64,000 nt of DNA from Fimbriimonadaceae bacterium (GTDB taxonomy: Bacteria; Armatimonadota; Fimbriimonadia; Fimbriimonadales; Fimbriimonadaceae). The DNA lies in contig JAHBTE010000001.1 in NCBI GenBank assembly GCA_019638675.1, positions 714,605 through 778,604 on the forward strand. The letters run 5' to 3'. This document shows, one piece after another, positions 7,807 through 15,814 of this stretch; the stretch's first letter is position 1; each line of letters starts with the position of its first letter. The notes below the pieces were generated by a model. It searched no databases. It was not told the DNA's origin and worked only from the letters and a program-made list of their open reading frames with translations. The position numbers were made by a program, and so were the translations under genes.

Positions 7807-8344
7807 GGGTTGCCCACCTCCGGTCATGCTCGTCGTTGGAAGCGTAAACCACGGCTCCACCGAAATTCGTCATGATTGAGTCGATCAGTTCACGACCTGC
7901 ATCATCCAGCGAAGCAGTTGGCTCATCCAAGATCAGCAGTTCTGGCTTGCATTGCAACGCTAAAGCAATTTTTAACCTCGCTCTCATTCCTGTACTAAAT
8001 GCGTTGCACAGTTTCCCGTTGACATTTTCTAAGCCAACTTGGCTCAACCATTTGGTCGGTTCTGGTTTTACACCTCGGAGCAGTGCTGAGAATTCAAGAT
8101 GCTCGCTCGCCGTGAGGTGCGGGTACACATTGAGGTCAAGCGCACTGTAGCCAACCCTTTCGGGAGCGATGATTTCTCCTTCGCGCGGGATGAGCAGCCC
8201 GGCAATAGACCGCAAAAAGGTTGATTTTCCGCTTCCATTTCGCCCTGAAATCAAAAGCCTCCCACCTGATTCTACTTCGGCACTTACATGGCGAAACAAC
8301 CAACCCTGGTCGAACCGATGCCCTAAGTTTTCTATTTTAAGCAT
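7790..8344 (-). CDS. ccmA: ABC transporter ATPase CcmA
   Basis: 184 aa, a short ABC ATPase. Walker A is GRNGSGKSTFLR (~residues 34-45). The signature motif is present in altered form (FSTGMRARLKIALAL), and Walker B with the catalytic Glu is LLILDEPTASLDD. Followed immediately by ccmB, ccmC and a ccmD-like gene, it is the ATPase of cytochrome c maturation system I. Its start overlaps the stop of the upstream metallophosphatase gene by 8 nt. Confidence 0.92.
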   Translation of the reverse strand: MLKIENLGHRFDQGWLFRHVSAEVESGGRLLISGRNGSGKSTFLRSIAGLLIPREGEIIAPERVGYSALDLNVYPHLTASEHLEFSALLRGVKPEPTKWLSQVGLENVNGKLCNAFSTGMRARLKIALALQCKPELLILDEPTASLDDAGRELIDSIMTNFGGAVVYASNDEHDRRWATHELVL

Positions 8345-9059
8345 CGGAGACCTCCCACGGTTTAAGCCCGCCAGAAAGGATTCCGTTGCTCCATTCGTAA
8401 ACTCCTAAGTACCGCCCATGAGAACCGCCTTGGGCTACCCATGTAGTCCCAACTTTAACCGGATGGTCAAGAACAGTGTGCGAATGTCCCCCGAGTATAA
8501 TGTCGATCTCTGGACAAGATTCCGCTAATTTTTGATCCTGTGAATAGCCAATGTGGGTGAGGGCCATGAGTAAATCCACTTGATCTCGTAGTTCATCAAC
8601 TATTCGGCGAGCAGTAGGAATCGGCTGTTCCCAAATAAACTGACTCGCATGGCGACTCGCCATCCGGTCAGTCACCATCGGAACCATTACGCCAAATGCT
8701 CCTACCTTCAATCCGTTCACTTCAAGTACAAGCGATTCTTGAAACCGCGCGGAGCCATCCTTATTTCTCCAGTTAGCGCAAAGGATCGGATGTTGAACTC
8801 CAGCGATTTTGGTCTGGACAACCCGCTCTAAAACGTGGGATTCTCGGTTACCTGGTACAGAAGCAGTGCAATTAGCTTCAGCGAGTAATCCCCAGACTGG
8901 ATCAGTGGCAATAGGCATCGCTAAATTACCTGCGGCGATGCAGTCGCCCGTATCAAAGTAAATATCAGCTTCCGCACGCTCGGCAAGCAATGCGGGCATC
9001 CGAGCTTTGCTCAGTTTGCCGTGGAGATCGTTTGTGTGGAGAAAGCGGATACTCGCCAT
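8337..9059 (-). CDS. Metallophosphatase of the 5'-nucleotidase type
   Basis: 240 aa from the ATG at 9059; a TTG two codons earlier is the alternative. Calcineurin-like motifs are in order: HTNDLHGKL (residues ~8-16), DTGDCIAAG, GNRESH (in place of GNHEFD), MALTHIGY and LGGHSHT. This matches the N-terminal catalytic half of UshA/CpdB-type nucleotidases, without the C-terminal nucleotide-binding domain. No signal peptide is seen, so it is likely cytoplasmic. It is the first gene of the run into ccmABCD; a role in cytochrome maturation is not implied. Confidence 0.82.
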   Translation of the reverse strand: MASIRFLHTNDLHGKLSKARMPALLAERAEADIYFDTGDCIAAGNLAMPIATDPVWGLLAEANCTASVPGNRESHVLERVVQTKIAGVQHPILCANWRNKDGSARFQESLVLEVNGLKVGAFGVMVPMVTDRMASRHASQFIWEQPIPTARRIVDELRDQVDLLMALTHIGYSQDQKLAESCPEIDIILGGHSHTVLDHPVKVGTTWVAQGGSHGRYLGVYEWSNGILSGGLKPWEVSDA

Positions 9060-9072
9060 CCGCAACTCTCAG

Positions 9073-9318
9073 TTAGTTGGTAAACGCTTGGTTGGCGATC
9101 ACGTCTAGTACAACCATCAATGCCATAAACACGCCAGCAAGGCCAACGGTGAACTTAAACATTTGGTCGTCAAAACTCGCTTTACCCTTAAAAGTCGTCC
9201 GAACAGAACCGCCGCCACCCGACATCGCATCACCCTTACCAGTCAAAAAGACTAGTCCGGTGAAGACGACGGCAACGAATACGGAGATGCCGAGCAGAAC
9301 GTAGTAAAGCGTTTTCAC
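9073..9318 (-). CDS. secG: Preprotein translocase subunit SecG
   Basis: 81 aa with two transmembrane segments (YYVLLGISVFVAVVFTGLVF and FTVGLAGVFMALMVVLDVI) and a Gly/Ser-rich loop between them (GKGDAMSGGGG), the standard SecG pattern. The start is GTG. SecG assists the SecYE channel during export. It lies between the CBS-DUF1385 gene and the metallophosphatase on the same strand. Confidence 0.88.
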   Translation of the reverse strand: MKTLYYVLLGISVFVAVVFTGLVFLTGKGDAMSGGGGSVRTTFKGKASFDDQMFKFTVGLAGVFMALMVVLDVIANQAFTN

Positions 9319-9336
9319 GAGTCCAATAACCTCAAT

Positions 9337-10461
9337 TCAGATTCCAGAGATTACCCGCCAGTAATCAGGAATCGGAAGGACTGCCGTAATTAGGCCGAGT
9401 ATAAAGGCGACCAACATACTTCCCACAATTGCATGCAGAAGGCCGCTCTGCCAAAGCCGCAGGTAAACGGGAGGAGTAATTCTAGATGCGGTTTGGTAGT
9501 TTCTAAGTAAGTCTTTGCCCGCATTAATTCCCGCCAAAAGCTGTTTTTCGGTAGGTGGTCTGGTCGTAAAGTTTTGCTGGACAAATGCGCCGAGCGGCCT
9601 GAAAAGGAACATCGCTGCTAGCAAGCCTATCATCGCCCTTGATTCGGGATCTAAAAACCAGGGGATATAGGAAATCCCAAGGAACAGACCGAGTGCAACC
9701 GCTATGTTGGTGCCACAGCGCGGGTGGACACGTGGCATTCGGGCAACGGTATCTAGTTCCAGCGGTTCTCCTTGTTCAATGGCGTGAACCACCATGTGTT
9801 CAGCCGCGTGGTAACCGGAAAGCGGCATCAATCGCAAGAAAATCAAGAAACAAAACAGGGCGACTCCGCTCATCGCCGTGCTGAACCAAAAGGCGTTTTG
9901 AACCACCGGAGGACTGATAAAAGCGATGATTCTCGCGACGTAATCACCCGCCAAGTAGGTGAGAAACATCGTCGCACCAGTGCCGAGAACCGCTATCGCT
10001 CCCACTCCACCCGTCACTCCACCGCCGAGCAACCGAACCCCCACGGGAGTTGCGAGCCCACCCACGAGCTTTGGTCGTGCATCCCGATCAGTTGTAGCGA
10101 GCAACCGGCTCACCGTAATCACACCCAAAACTGAGCCTCGATCATCAACTACCGCTAGAGTTGAAACTTGGTTGGTTTCTAGTAAACGGAGTGCTTCGCT
10201 TGCCGGTGTACGGTTGCTAAGAGCCGGAATCGTCCGCATGAATTGATCAACGGGCAAGTTTTCATTGTTTGAAGCCGCTCCTAATAAATCCTCTTCAAAA
10301 ACGATGCCGCAGTAAGCGCCATCTTTCACGACTGGAATCCCTGGCACTCCGTAGTCGATGAGCATCGTTGCGGCCGCAGTAAGGCTGTTGCCAGAATCAG
10401 CTGGTTCAACTCCAACGATAAAATGCCCTACGGGGGCAGTCCAGCGATCGTTAAGTGCCAA
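9337..10461 (-). CDS. CBS-pair / DUF1385 (YqhQ-like) fused membrane protein
   Basis: 374 aa, TTG start six nt after the SRPBCC gene stop. Residues ~10-130 form a CBS-domain pair (for example TLAVVDDRGSVLGVITVSRL), which usually senses adenine nucleotides. Residues ~150-374 are a multi-helix membrane part with the DUF1385 signatures GYHAAEHMVVHAIEQG and RVHPRCGTNIAVA, where His and Cys are conserved. YqhQ proteins have no settled function. The N-terminal CBS pair is unusual and suggests nucleotide-gated control. Confidence 0.78.
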   Translation of the reverse strand: MALNDRWTAPVGHFIVGVEPADSGNSLTAAATMLIDYGVPGIPVVKDGAYCGIVFEEDLLGAASNNENLPVDQFMRTIPALSNRTPASEALRLLETNQVSTLAVVDDRGSVLGVITVSRLLATTDRDARPKLVGGLATPVGVRLLGGGVTGGVGAIAVLGTGATMFLTYLAGDYVARIIAFISPPVVQNAFWFSTAMSGVALFCFLIFLRLMPLSGYHAAEHMVVHAIEQGEPLELDTVARMPRVHPRCGTNIAVALGLFLGISYIPWFLDPESRAMIGLLAAMFLFRPLGAFVQQNFTTRPPTEKQLLAGINAGKDLLRNYQTASRITPPVYLRLWQSGLLHAIVGSMLVAFILGLITAVLPIPDYWRVISGI

Positions 10462-10467
10462 AGAAAA

Positions 10468-10914
10468 CTACTCAGCCGCCTCAGCGCGGGATTTGATAGC
10501 ACCAAGAACACCTTCCATGTTCTTGACAACCAGACCGTAAATCACTTTGCCGACCAGCGTCCCAAGGCCAGGCACAACGTATTCATATTCCAAGACCGAG
10601 TCGAATCTGGTTCCGCCGTTTTCTTCTGCGAATTTCCAGGTACCGATCATCTTGTCGTAGTCGCCTTTCACCTGGGTGAACTCACACGTGTGGGCGTCAT
10701 GATCCCAGACATCTTCCTGAGTCCAACGTACTTTCAACCCGAAAGCTGGAACTCGGCCCACCCAGTCTGAAACGACCGTGTTGCCTTCTTCGCTCACGAT
10801 TTCCAGGGACTCAACGTCCTCCATAAATTCGGGAAACGAGCGGTTATCGCGTGCAATCGCGTAGACTCTGTCGAGCGGAGCGTTGATCCAAACGGACGTG
10901 TTAACGGTGGGCAT
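10468..10914 (-). CDS. SRPBCC (polyketide cyclase / START-like) family protein
   Basis: 148 aa. The start MPTVNTSVWINAPLDRVYAI and the pattern of a long beta-sheet plus C-terminal helix (RTDSV-like VLEYEYVVPGLGTLVGKVIYG) match the coenzyme Q-binding/SRPBCC lipid-binding fold. Such proteins bind hydrophobic ligands. It is followed after 6 nt by the CBS-DUF1385 gene. No substrate can be named. Confidence 0.8.
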   Translation of the reverse strand: MPTVNTSVWINAPLDRVYAIARDNRSFPEFMEDVESLEIVSEEGNTVVSDWVGRVPAFGLKVRWTQEDVWDHDAHTCEFTQVKGDYDKMIGTWKFAEENGGTRFDSVLEYEYVVPGLGTLVGKVIYGLVVKNMEGVLGAIKSRAEAAE

Positions 10915-11005
10915 ATCAACTCTGCATCCGCACTAGTCGGAAACGGGGGCAGTTTACCTGCCTCACTCACGAGGCACATTGAGCAGTCGATTCGGTACAA
11001 ACGAG

Positions 11006-11995
11006 ATGATGAAAGCCCTGATCCTGAGGGCACCTGGGAACTTGGATTACACATCGGTTCCTATCCCCACACCTGGGCCGGGCGACGTTCTTATTAGGGT
11101 TGAAGCGGCTCTTACTTGTGGGACAGACCTGAAGGCATTTCTCAGGGGTCATCCTCAAATCCCAATGCCAGGAGTGTTCGGTCACGAATACAGTGGAACG
11201 GTTGTAGCCGTCGGGGCAGGAGCCCCGTTTGCACCGGGCGACGAGATCATGGGCGTTCATTCCGCGCCATGCCAGCAATGCCGCTGGTGCCTGAACGATC
11301 AGGAAAATCTGTGCGACTCGATCATGGCAACAAAAGTTTTGGGCACTTACGCAGAGTATCTGCTGATCCCTGAACGCATCGCCAGAACAAACGTATTCCC
11401 TAAGCCAAACCGACTCAGTTTTGAGCATGCGGCTCTGCTTGAGCCTCTCGCTTGTGTTGCCCAAGGAATCGAACGTGCCGTTCCCAATCCAAACGGAGAT
11501 GTACTCGTCATCGGGCCGGGAGCGATCGGATTGATGTTTGTTGCCGCGCTTAAACATCTGGGAGTGAAGGATGTCACCCTTGCTGGTCGCAATCCGCAAA
11601 GGCTCGCGGTTGGGGAAGCATTGGGTGCCAGACCAACCCATCTCAACGAAGCGACTGGTCAGTACGACATGGTTATCGAGTGCACTGGCAACTTGGAAAT
11701 CTGGGAGCAAAGCATCAACTTCGTGCGCCGAGGTGGAAAGTTGGTTCTGTTCGGCGGATGCAAGGCTGGTTCGCAGGTTCGATTCGATACCCACCGATTA
11801 CATTACGACGATATTTCAATTCTTTCGCCCTTCCACTTTGGAACCAAAGCCGTTCGCACGGCCCGCAACTGGCTCTTGCATCCAGATTTTGATTTGAGTT
11901 CGCTTTTTAGTGGCGACCGTGATCTCGCCGATGGCACGACTGTTTTCCGTGACTTAGAGCAAGGGAAAGGCATCAAATATGTCTTCCATCCCTAA
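11006..11995 (+). CDS. Zinc-dependent medium-chain dehydrogenase
   Basis: 329 aa from ATG 11006; a TTG nine codons earlier is less likely. The sequence has the catalytic-zinc ligands (TCGTDLKAF, GHEYSGTV), the four-Cys structural zinc loop (CQQCRWCLNDQENLC) and a Rossmann nucleotide site (VLVIGPGAIGLMFVAAL). It belongs to the threonine/sorbitol/alcohol dehydrogenase group. The gene overlaps a second dehydrogenase by 17 nt and continues into a cupin and an M48 protease gene, so it heads a four-gene operon. The substrate is unknown, probably a polyol or sugar derivative. Confidence 0.86.
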   Translation: MMKALILRAPGNLDYTSVPIPTPGPGDVLIRVEAALTCGTDLKAFLRGHPQIPMPGVFGHEYSGTVVAVGAGAPFAPGDEIMGVHSAPCQQCRWCLNDQENLCDSIMATKVLGTYAEYLLIPERIARTNVFPKPNRLSFEHAALLEPLACVAQGIERAVPNPNGDVLVIGPGAIGLMFVAALKHLGVKDVTLAGRNPQRLAVGEALGARPTHLNEATGQYDMVIECTGNLEIWEQSINFVRRGGKLVLFGGCKAGSQVRFDTHRLHYDDISILSPFHFGTKAVRTARNWLLHPDFDLSSLFSGDRDLADGTTVFRDLEQGKGIKYVFHP

Positions 11996-12962
11996 AGTGA
12001 TGCTCGCCGCTCGTTATCACTTGGGCGGGGAAATCAAGATTGAAGAGTTGCCGACTCCCAGCTGTCCGCCGGGCGGATTGCTCGTCAAAACTATCGCCAG
12101 CGGATTGTGCAGCGGCGAGCTCATGACTTGGTACATGGATCGCAAAGCTGAAAAAGCTCCGCACGTGTTGGGTCACGAAGTTTGCGGAACCGTGGTGGAG
12201 TCTGAAAACGAGGCATTTTCTGCTGGCTCTTTGGTTGCACCTCACCACCACGCGCCTTGTCTGAATTGTGATTATTGCCGTCGAGGTGCGTATGTTCATT
12301 GCACGCAGTGGAAATCCACTCGGCTTGACCCCGGTGGGATGGCGGAATACTTCGCGGTAGCGGCAGAAAATCTGAACGATTGCCATCTAGTTGATCACTT
12401 ACCGCCGCAAGATGCTGCCTTGATGGAGCCGCTCGCGTGCGTCGCAAAGCAACTTCGCAAAGTCAATTACCAGCCTGGCGAGCCAGCCGCCGTAATCGGC
12501 TTGGGTGTTATGGGATTACTTCATGCTCTGATGATGCCGGGATGTGTGGCTTTTGAGACCAATCCCGCGCGCCGAGAGTGGGCGATTCGACAAGGCGTTG
12601 ATGCGCGTGAGCCGGATTCATCGCAGAAATTCAGTTGCGTCATCCTTTGCCCCGGAACTAAGCCAGCTTTGGACTTCGCGCTTGAAGTTGCAGACCTTGA
12701 GTCTCGCATCGGACTGTTTTCGCCCTTACCGCCAGAACCAGTCTCTTTGAACCTAGAATCGCTCTATATGCGCGATATTTCACTCATCAACAGCTATTCT
12801 TGCGGCCCTAACGACACTCAAATAGCCCTCGATTGGATCAAGGAAGGTCCAATATCCGCGAATCAAGTCGTGAGTCACAAAATCGAACTATCTGAACTGC
12901 CGCAGGCGTATCAAGAGATGAAATCTGGCAGAATCCTCAAGCCGATGGTGATCTTTCCGTGA
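11979..12962 (+). CDS. Zinc-dependent medium-chain dehydrogenase, second copy
   Basis: 327 aa. A paralogue of the preceding gene in the same superfamily: SGLCSGELMTWYM at the catalytic zinc, GHEVCGTVVE, a structural-zinc loop CLNCDYCRRGAYVHC preceded by HHHAP, and AVIGLGVMGLLHAL as nucleotide site. Divergence is high, so it is not a recent duplicate. The GTG start of the next gene overlaps its stop. Two dehydrogenases and a cupin together suggest successive oxidation and reduction of a carbohydrate; this is inference. Confidence 0.84.
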   Translation: MSSIPKVMLAARYHLGGEIKIEELPTPSCPPGGLLVKTIASGLCSGELMTWYMDRKAEKAPHVLGHEVCGTVVESENEAFSAGSLVAPHHHAPCLNCDYCRRGAYVHCTQWKSTRLDPGGMAEYFAVAAENLNDCHLVDHLPPQDAALMEPLACVAKQLRKVNYQPGEPAAVIGLGVMGLLHALMMPGCVAFETNPARREWAIRQGVDAREPDSSQKFSCVILCPGTKPALDFALEVADLESRIGLFSPLPPEPVSLNLESLYMRDISLINSYSCGPNDTQIALDWIKEGPISANQVVSHKIELSELPQAYQEMKSGRILKPMVIFP

Positions 12963-13378
12963 TTCATAAATCAAACAACAAAACGTGGCCAACGGTAGAC
13001 CTCACCACCTACAAAAATGAGCCTGGCACTTGGCAAGATGTGAGCCGCCGCGTTCTGTTTTCTAGCCCGGATAGCCTCTTTGAGACCCGTTATTTTGAAC
13101 TCGCGCCGGAGGGATACTCATCGCACGAACACCACCAGCACGAGCATTGTGTCGTTGTTATGCGAGGTGAGGGGGAAGTGTTGCTGGATAACGATTGGCA
13201 TTCCGTTTCGGAAGGCGACGTTATCCACGTTTCGCCGCATCAACCCCACCAATTTAGGAACCCTTCAGGCGAACCATTCGGTATCTTGTGCATTGTGAAT
13301 CGTGAACGGGACGTTCCCCAACCATTAGGGAACCAGCAAGAATCTGATACGTCAATACCCCGTACTTCCGAGAAATGA
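12959..13378 (+). CDS. Small cupin-domain protein
   Basis: 139 aa, a single conserved beta-barrel. Metal ligands of cupin motif 1 are seen in SSHEHHQHEHCVVVMRGEG and of motif 2 in GDVIHVSPHQPHQFRNPSGE. The start is GTG, overlapping the dehydrogenase stop (GTGA), and the end overlaps the next ATG (ATGA). Such stand-alone cupins act as isomerases, dioxygenases or sugar-binding proteins. Confidence 0.85.
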   Translation: MIHKSNNKTWPTVDLTTYKNEPGTWQDVSRRVLFSSPDSLFETRYFELAPEGYSSHEHHQHEHCVVVMRGEGEVLLDNDWHSVSEGDVIHVSPHQPHQFRNPSGEPFGILCIVNRERDVPQPLGNQQESDTSIPRTSEK

Positions 13379-14583
13379 ATAGCCTGCTCCTTGCCCTGAT
13401 CCTAGGTTCAACTCCCCAACAAACACAGTTGGGCGGAGCAGATCTGTTTGCGATTCAGCAACAAACCCAGCAAGGCCAAGAGCCTCCTCCAGCCAAGCCC
13501 ACTAAACATGATCCAGATGAAGAAAAGCATCAAAAGGATCTTGAAAAGGATCGTCAGCTGGGCAAAGAATATTCAATTGAAGTTGAAAAAGAGCTAAAGC
13601 TCAGCAAAGATGCCGACGCAACCGCACGACTCCAAGCCATTGGAGCAGAAATGGCGGAAATCGCCAATTCGGAAGCAGTAGCGGTTTTATGGGGAGACCG
13701 GCGGCTCAACAAATTTGACTACACTTTTAAGCTCGTTCAGGGTGAGGACGTCAATGCTTTTTCACTGCCTGGCGGCTATATCTATTTCTACGAAGGACTT
13801 CTGAAATTCGCGGAAAGCGATGACGAATTAGCCGCAGTTGTAGCGCACGAAATAGCCCATGCTTCCTTCCGGCATGTCGAAACCCTGCGAAAAGAGCAGT
13901 CTAAGTTCGATATTCTGAGAATTCCGCTCATTATTGCGGCGGCCCTCAGCCGAAGCCCAGAAGCAATGCACTCGGTGATGGCGGTCGACCTTGCAACCCA
14001 GGGGCTGGTCAGTGGGTGGAGCACCCAAGCAGAAACTGCTTCAGATTACGGTGGTCTCCAGTACATGAAAAAGAGCCGCTACAACCCGGTGGGCATGCTT
14101 ACCTTTATGGAGCGACTGGCTTACAAAGAAGTTCTCAGCCCACAACTTGATTGGGGCATCTACCGAACTCACCCGCCCTCATCCGACCGGGCAAAGTTTT
14201 TGATCAAATCGCTCAACGAATCGGGGATTCCGTTGAAGCGAAGCCAAACCACGACTTCGCTCTCGGCAAGATCGCTGTTGAAACCGGATGGATCGTTTGA
14301 TCTTTGGTTCGGCGACACCTTGCTCTATACGTTCAAGGGTGAATCGGCAAAAGCCAGAGCCGCGCAAGCAGTAATCCGAACCAATGCCTTTTTGGATACG
14401 GTTCCGCAAATGTTCCAGTTGACAACCAACGGCAACGAAGTTTTGGGCAATGGTCGGACAATGATTATCGTTGAATCAGGTGATTTGGAAGAAGGCAAAT
14501 CAGTTGCCGATGCGAGAGACAAAGTTGTTGTCGGGCTAAAACGTATTATTGGCGAACTCAGTTTCCGCCTATTCCGCCAGTAA
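13375..14583 (+). CDS. M48-family metalloprotease, secreted or envelope
   Basis: 402 aa. The zinc motif HEIAH with a following HVETLRK is at residues ~158-162 (VVAHEIAHASFRH), and the third ligand is in AETASDYGG, as in BepA/LoiP-type peptidases. A short hydrophobic N-terminus (SLLLALILGSTP) suggests export, followed by a Gln/Lys/Glu-rich linker. BepA-type enzymes maintain outer-membrane proteins. The last 15 nt overlap the convergent ceramidase-like gene. Confidence 0.87.
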   Translation: MNSLLLALILGSTPQQTQLGGADLFAIQQQTQQGQEPPPAKPTKHDPDEEKHQKDLEKDRQLGKEYSIEVEKELKLSKDADATARLQAIGAEMAEIANSEAVAVLWGDRRLNKFDYTFKLVQGEDVNAFSLPGGYIYFYEGLLKFAESDDELAAVVAHEIAHASFRHVETLRKEQSKFDILRIPLIIAAALSRSPEAMHSVMAVDLATQGLVSGWSTQAETASDYGGLQYMKKSRYNPVGMLTFMERLAYKEVLSPQLDWGIYRTHPPSSDRAKFLIKSLNESGIPLKRSQTTTSLSARSLLKPDGSFDLWFGDTLLYTFKGESAKARAAQAVIRTNAFLDTVPQMFQLTTNGNEVLGNGRTMIIVESGDLEEGKSVADARDKVVVGLKRIIGELSFRLFRQ

Positions 14584-15756
14584 CTTTGCGCTAAACCGCT
14601 TGATCACTCGTTCTGCGGCTTGAACAACACGTAATCCTGTTTCCCGCCCGTAAAGCATGAGAGTCGCTTCATATCCACCGCGATCGTAATCGGTTGGGGA
14701 AAGCAAATATCCCATCCATCCGTTGCAGTGGCTGATAACAGCACTCGAAAATCCCTGTTTTTTAGCTGATGCCACGATCATTCGCTCCAGTTCTTCGCTT
14801 GGCTCTCCGGGAACTCCGATAAACAGGCAGTCGCCAACTTGCAGTGCGGAGATATGCGCTTCTTGTGGCGCAAATTTTAGAACGACAATATTCGCCAAAG
14901 TCTCATTAAGTCCATTTGACTTAGCAAATTCTGGGTGAGGGGTTGGTTTGCCTAAATCAATCGGCTCGGTGAGAAATCGCAAGTTGCCTTTGAGCGGTCT
15001 TACCGGAGTTCGTTCACGGTTCAGCCCTATCGCCATCCATTGGCTCCGTTCTTGACCTGTTCCTTCACCCACGTTAGGCGATGCGTTCCCAATCGCCCCC
15101 GGCCAGACTAAACCACTGTCCAGCCTCATCAACGCGCCGAGCCAATCGCCGTTGGTTTCGAGATTATCGGCTTCAAAACAGGTTCCATGAGCACCAAAAA
15201 CCGTCAGAATCGAGTGTCCGTCACCACTCATACGAACCAAGCGATTAGAAACAGTTGTCTCCTTCCTCCGTGAGCGAGCAAAAGTTGAAACTGATTCTTG
15301 CAAAGTGAGGCTCTTGATGTTCTTTGGCACTGATTGCTCAGCGATTGAGATTCCACCGGCGATTCGCAACGCGTACCAGTCGAGCCATCGTTTTTTGTAT
15401 GTGGCTATTCCGGGGATACGGAACGTCATCCGGTCATTCAACATCTGTGTATCTGGGGCCGAATGAGTGTGAGTCGCCACAAGCATGATAGGCAAACCTG
15501 GCAGTCGACGCGAAACCTCTCGGTACAGGCTCTCTGGAACAGTCAGCCCTTCAAAAGCGATCAGAGCAACCTTCGTTTTTCCGTCATTGAGGATCGCGAT
15601 CTGAGCAAATAGGGGGTCGCCGCCCGTGGTAACTTTGTCGCCTCGCTCCGTATATCCTCCCAGCGTGAGTGGTTCATCAGGAATCAAAAACTGGCGATGA
15701 GTCTGCAATTGCAGACCGGACAAAATAACCGAACCTAAAACCGCAGATAGAACCAT
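14569..15756 (-). CDS. Neutral/alkaline ceramidase-like secreted protein
   Basis: 395 aa with an N-terminal hydrophobic segment (MVLSAVLGSVILSGLQL). The motif MLVATHTHSAPD (around residue 92) matches the zinc-binding THTHSGP region of the neutral ceramidase N-terminal family, and FIGVPGEPSEEL and SHCNGWMGYL resemble its later conserved blocks. Real ceramidases are longer (~650 aa) and cleave the amide bond of ceramides; this short form may have another substrate. An apparent -10 hexamer TAAACT (15765-15770 on the - strand) lies 8 nt before the ATG. Confidence 0.65.
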   Translation of the reverse strand: MVLSAVLGSVILSGLQLQTHRQFLIPDEPLTLGGYTERGDKVTTGGDPLFAQIAILNDGKTKVALIAFEGLTVPESLYREVSRRLPGLPIMLVATHTHSAPDTQMLNDRMTFRIPGIATYKKRWLDWYALRIAGGISIAEQSVPKNIKSLTLQESVSTFARSRRKETTVSNRLVRMSGDGHSILTVFGAHGTCFEADNLETNGDWLGALMRLDSGLVWPGAIGNASPNVGEGTGQERSQWMAIGLNRERTPVRPLKGNLRFLTEPIDLGKPTPHPEFAKSNGLNETLANIVVLKFAPQEAHISALQVGDCLFIGVPGEPSEELERMIVASAKKQGFSSAVISHCNGWMGYLLSPTDYDRGGYEATLMLYGRETGLRVVQAAERVIKRFSAKLLAE

Positions 15757-15802
15757 GTCCTATCAGTTTACGATCTTCCTTTAGTAATTAACTGGCCTCT
15801 GC

Positions 15803-15808
15803 TACAAT
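15803..15808 (+). promoter_or_regulatory. Extended -10 element directly before an ATG (probable leaderless start)
   Basis: TGCTACAAT ends at 15808; the hexamer TACAAT is preceded by TG one base upstream (extended -10). The expected transcription start falls at about 15815, which is the ATG of the following gene, and no Shine-Dalgarno site is present. A weak -35 (TTTAGT) lies 17 nt upstream. Confidence 0.5.
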
Positions 15809-15814
15809 TTGCGT

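Noticed and set aside
10967-11794. 275-aa open frame on the - strand opposite the first dehydrogenase
   Set aside because: It is a shadow of the + strand gene; no ribosome site, no recognisable domain, and Cys/Arg/Ser-rich composition.
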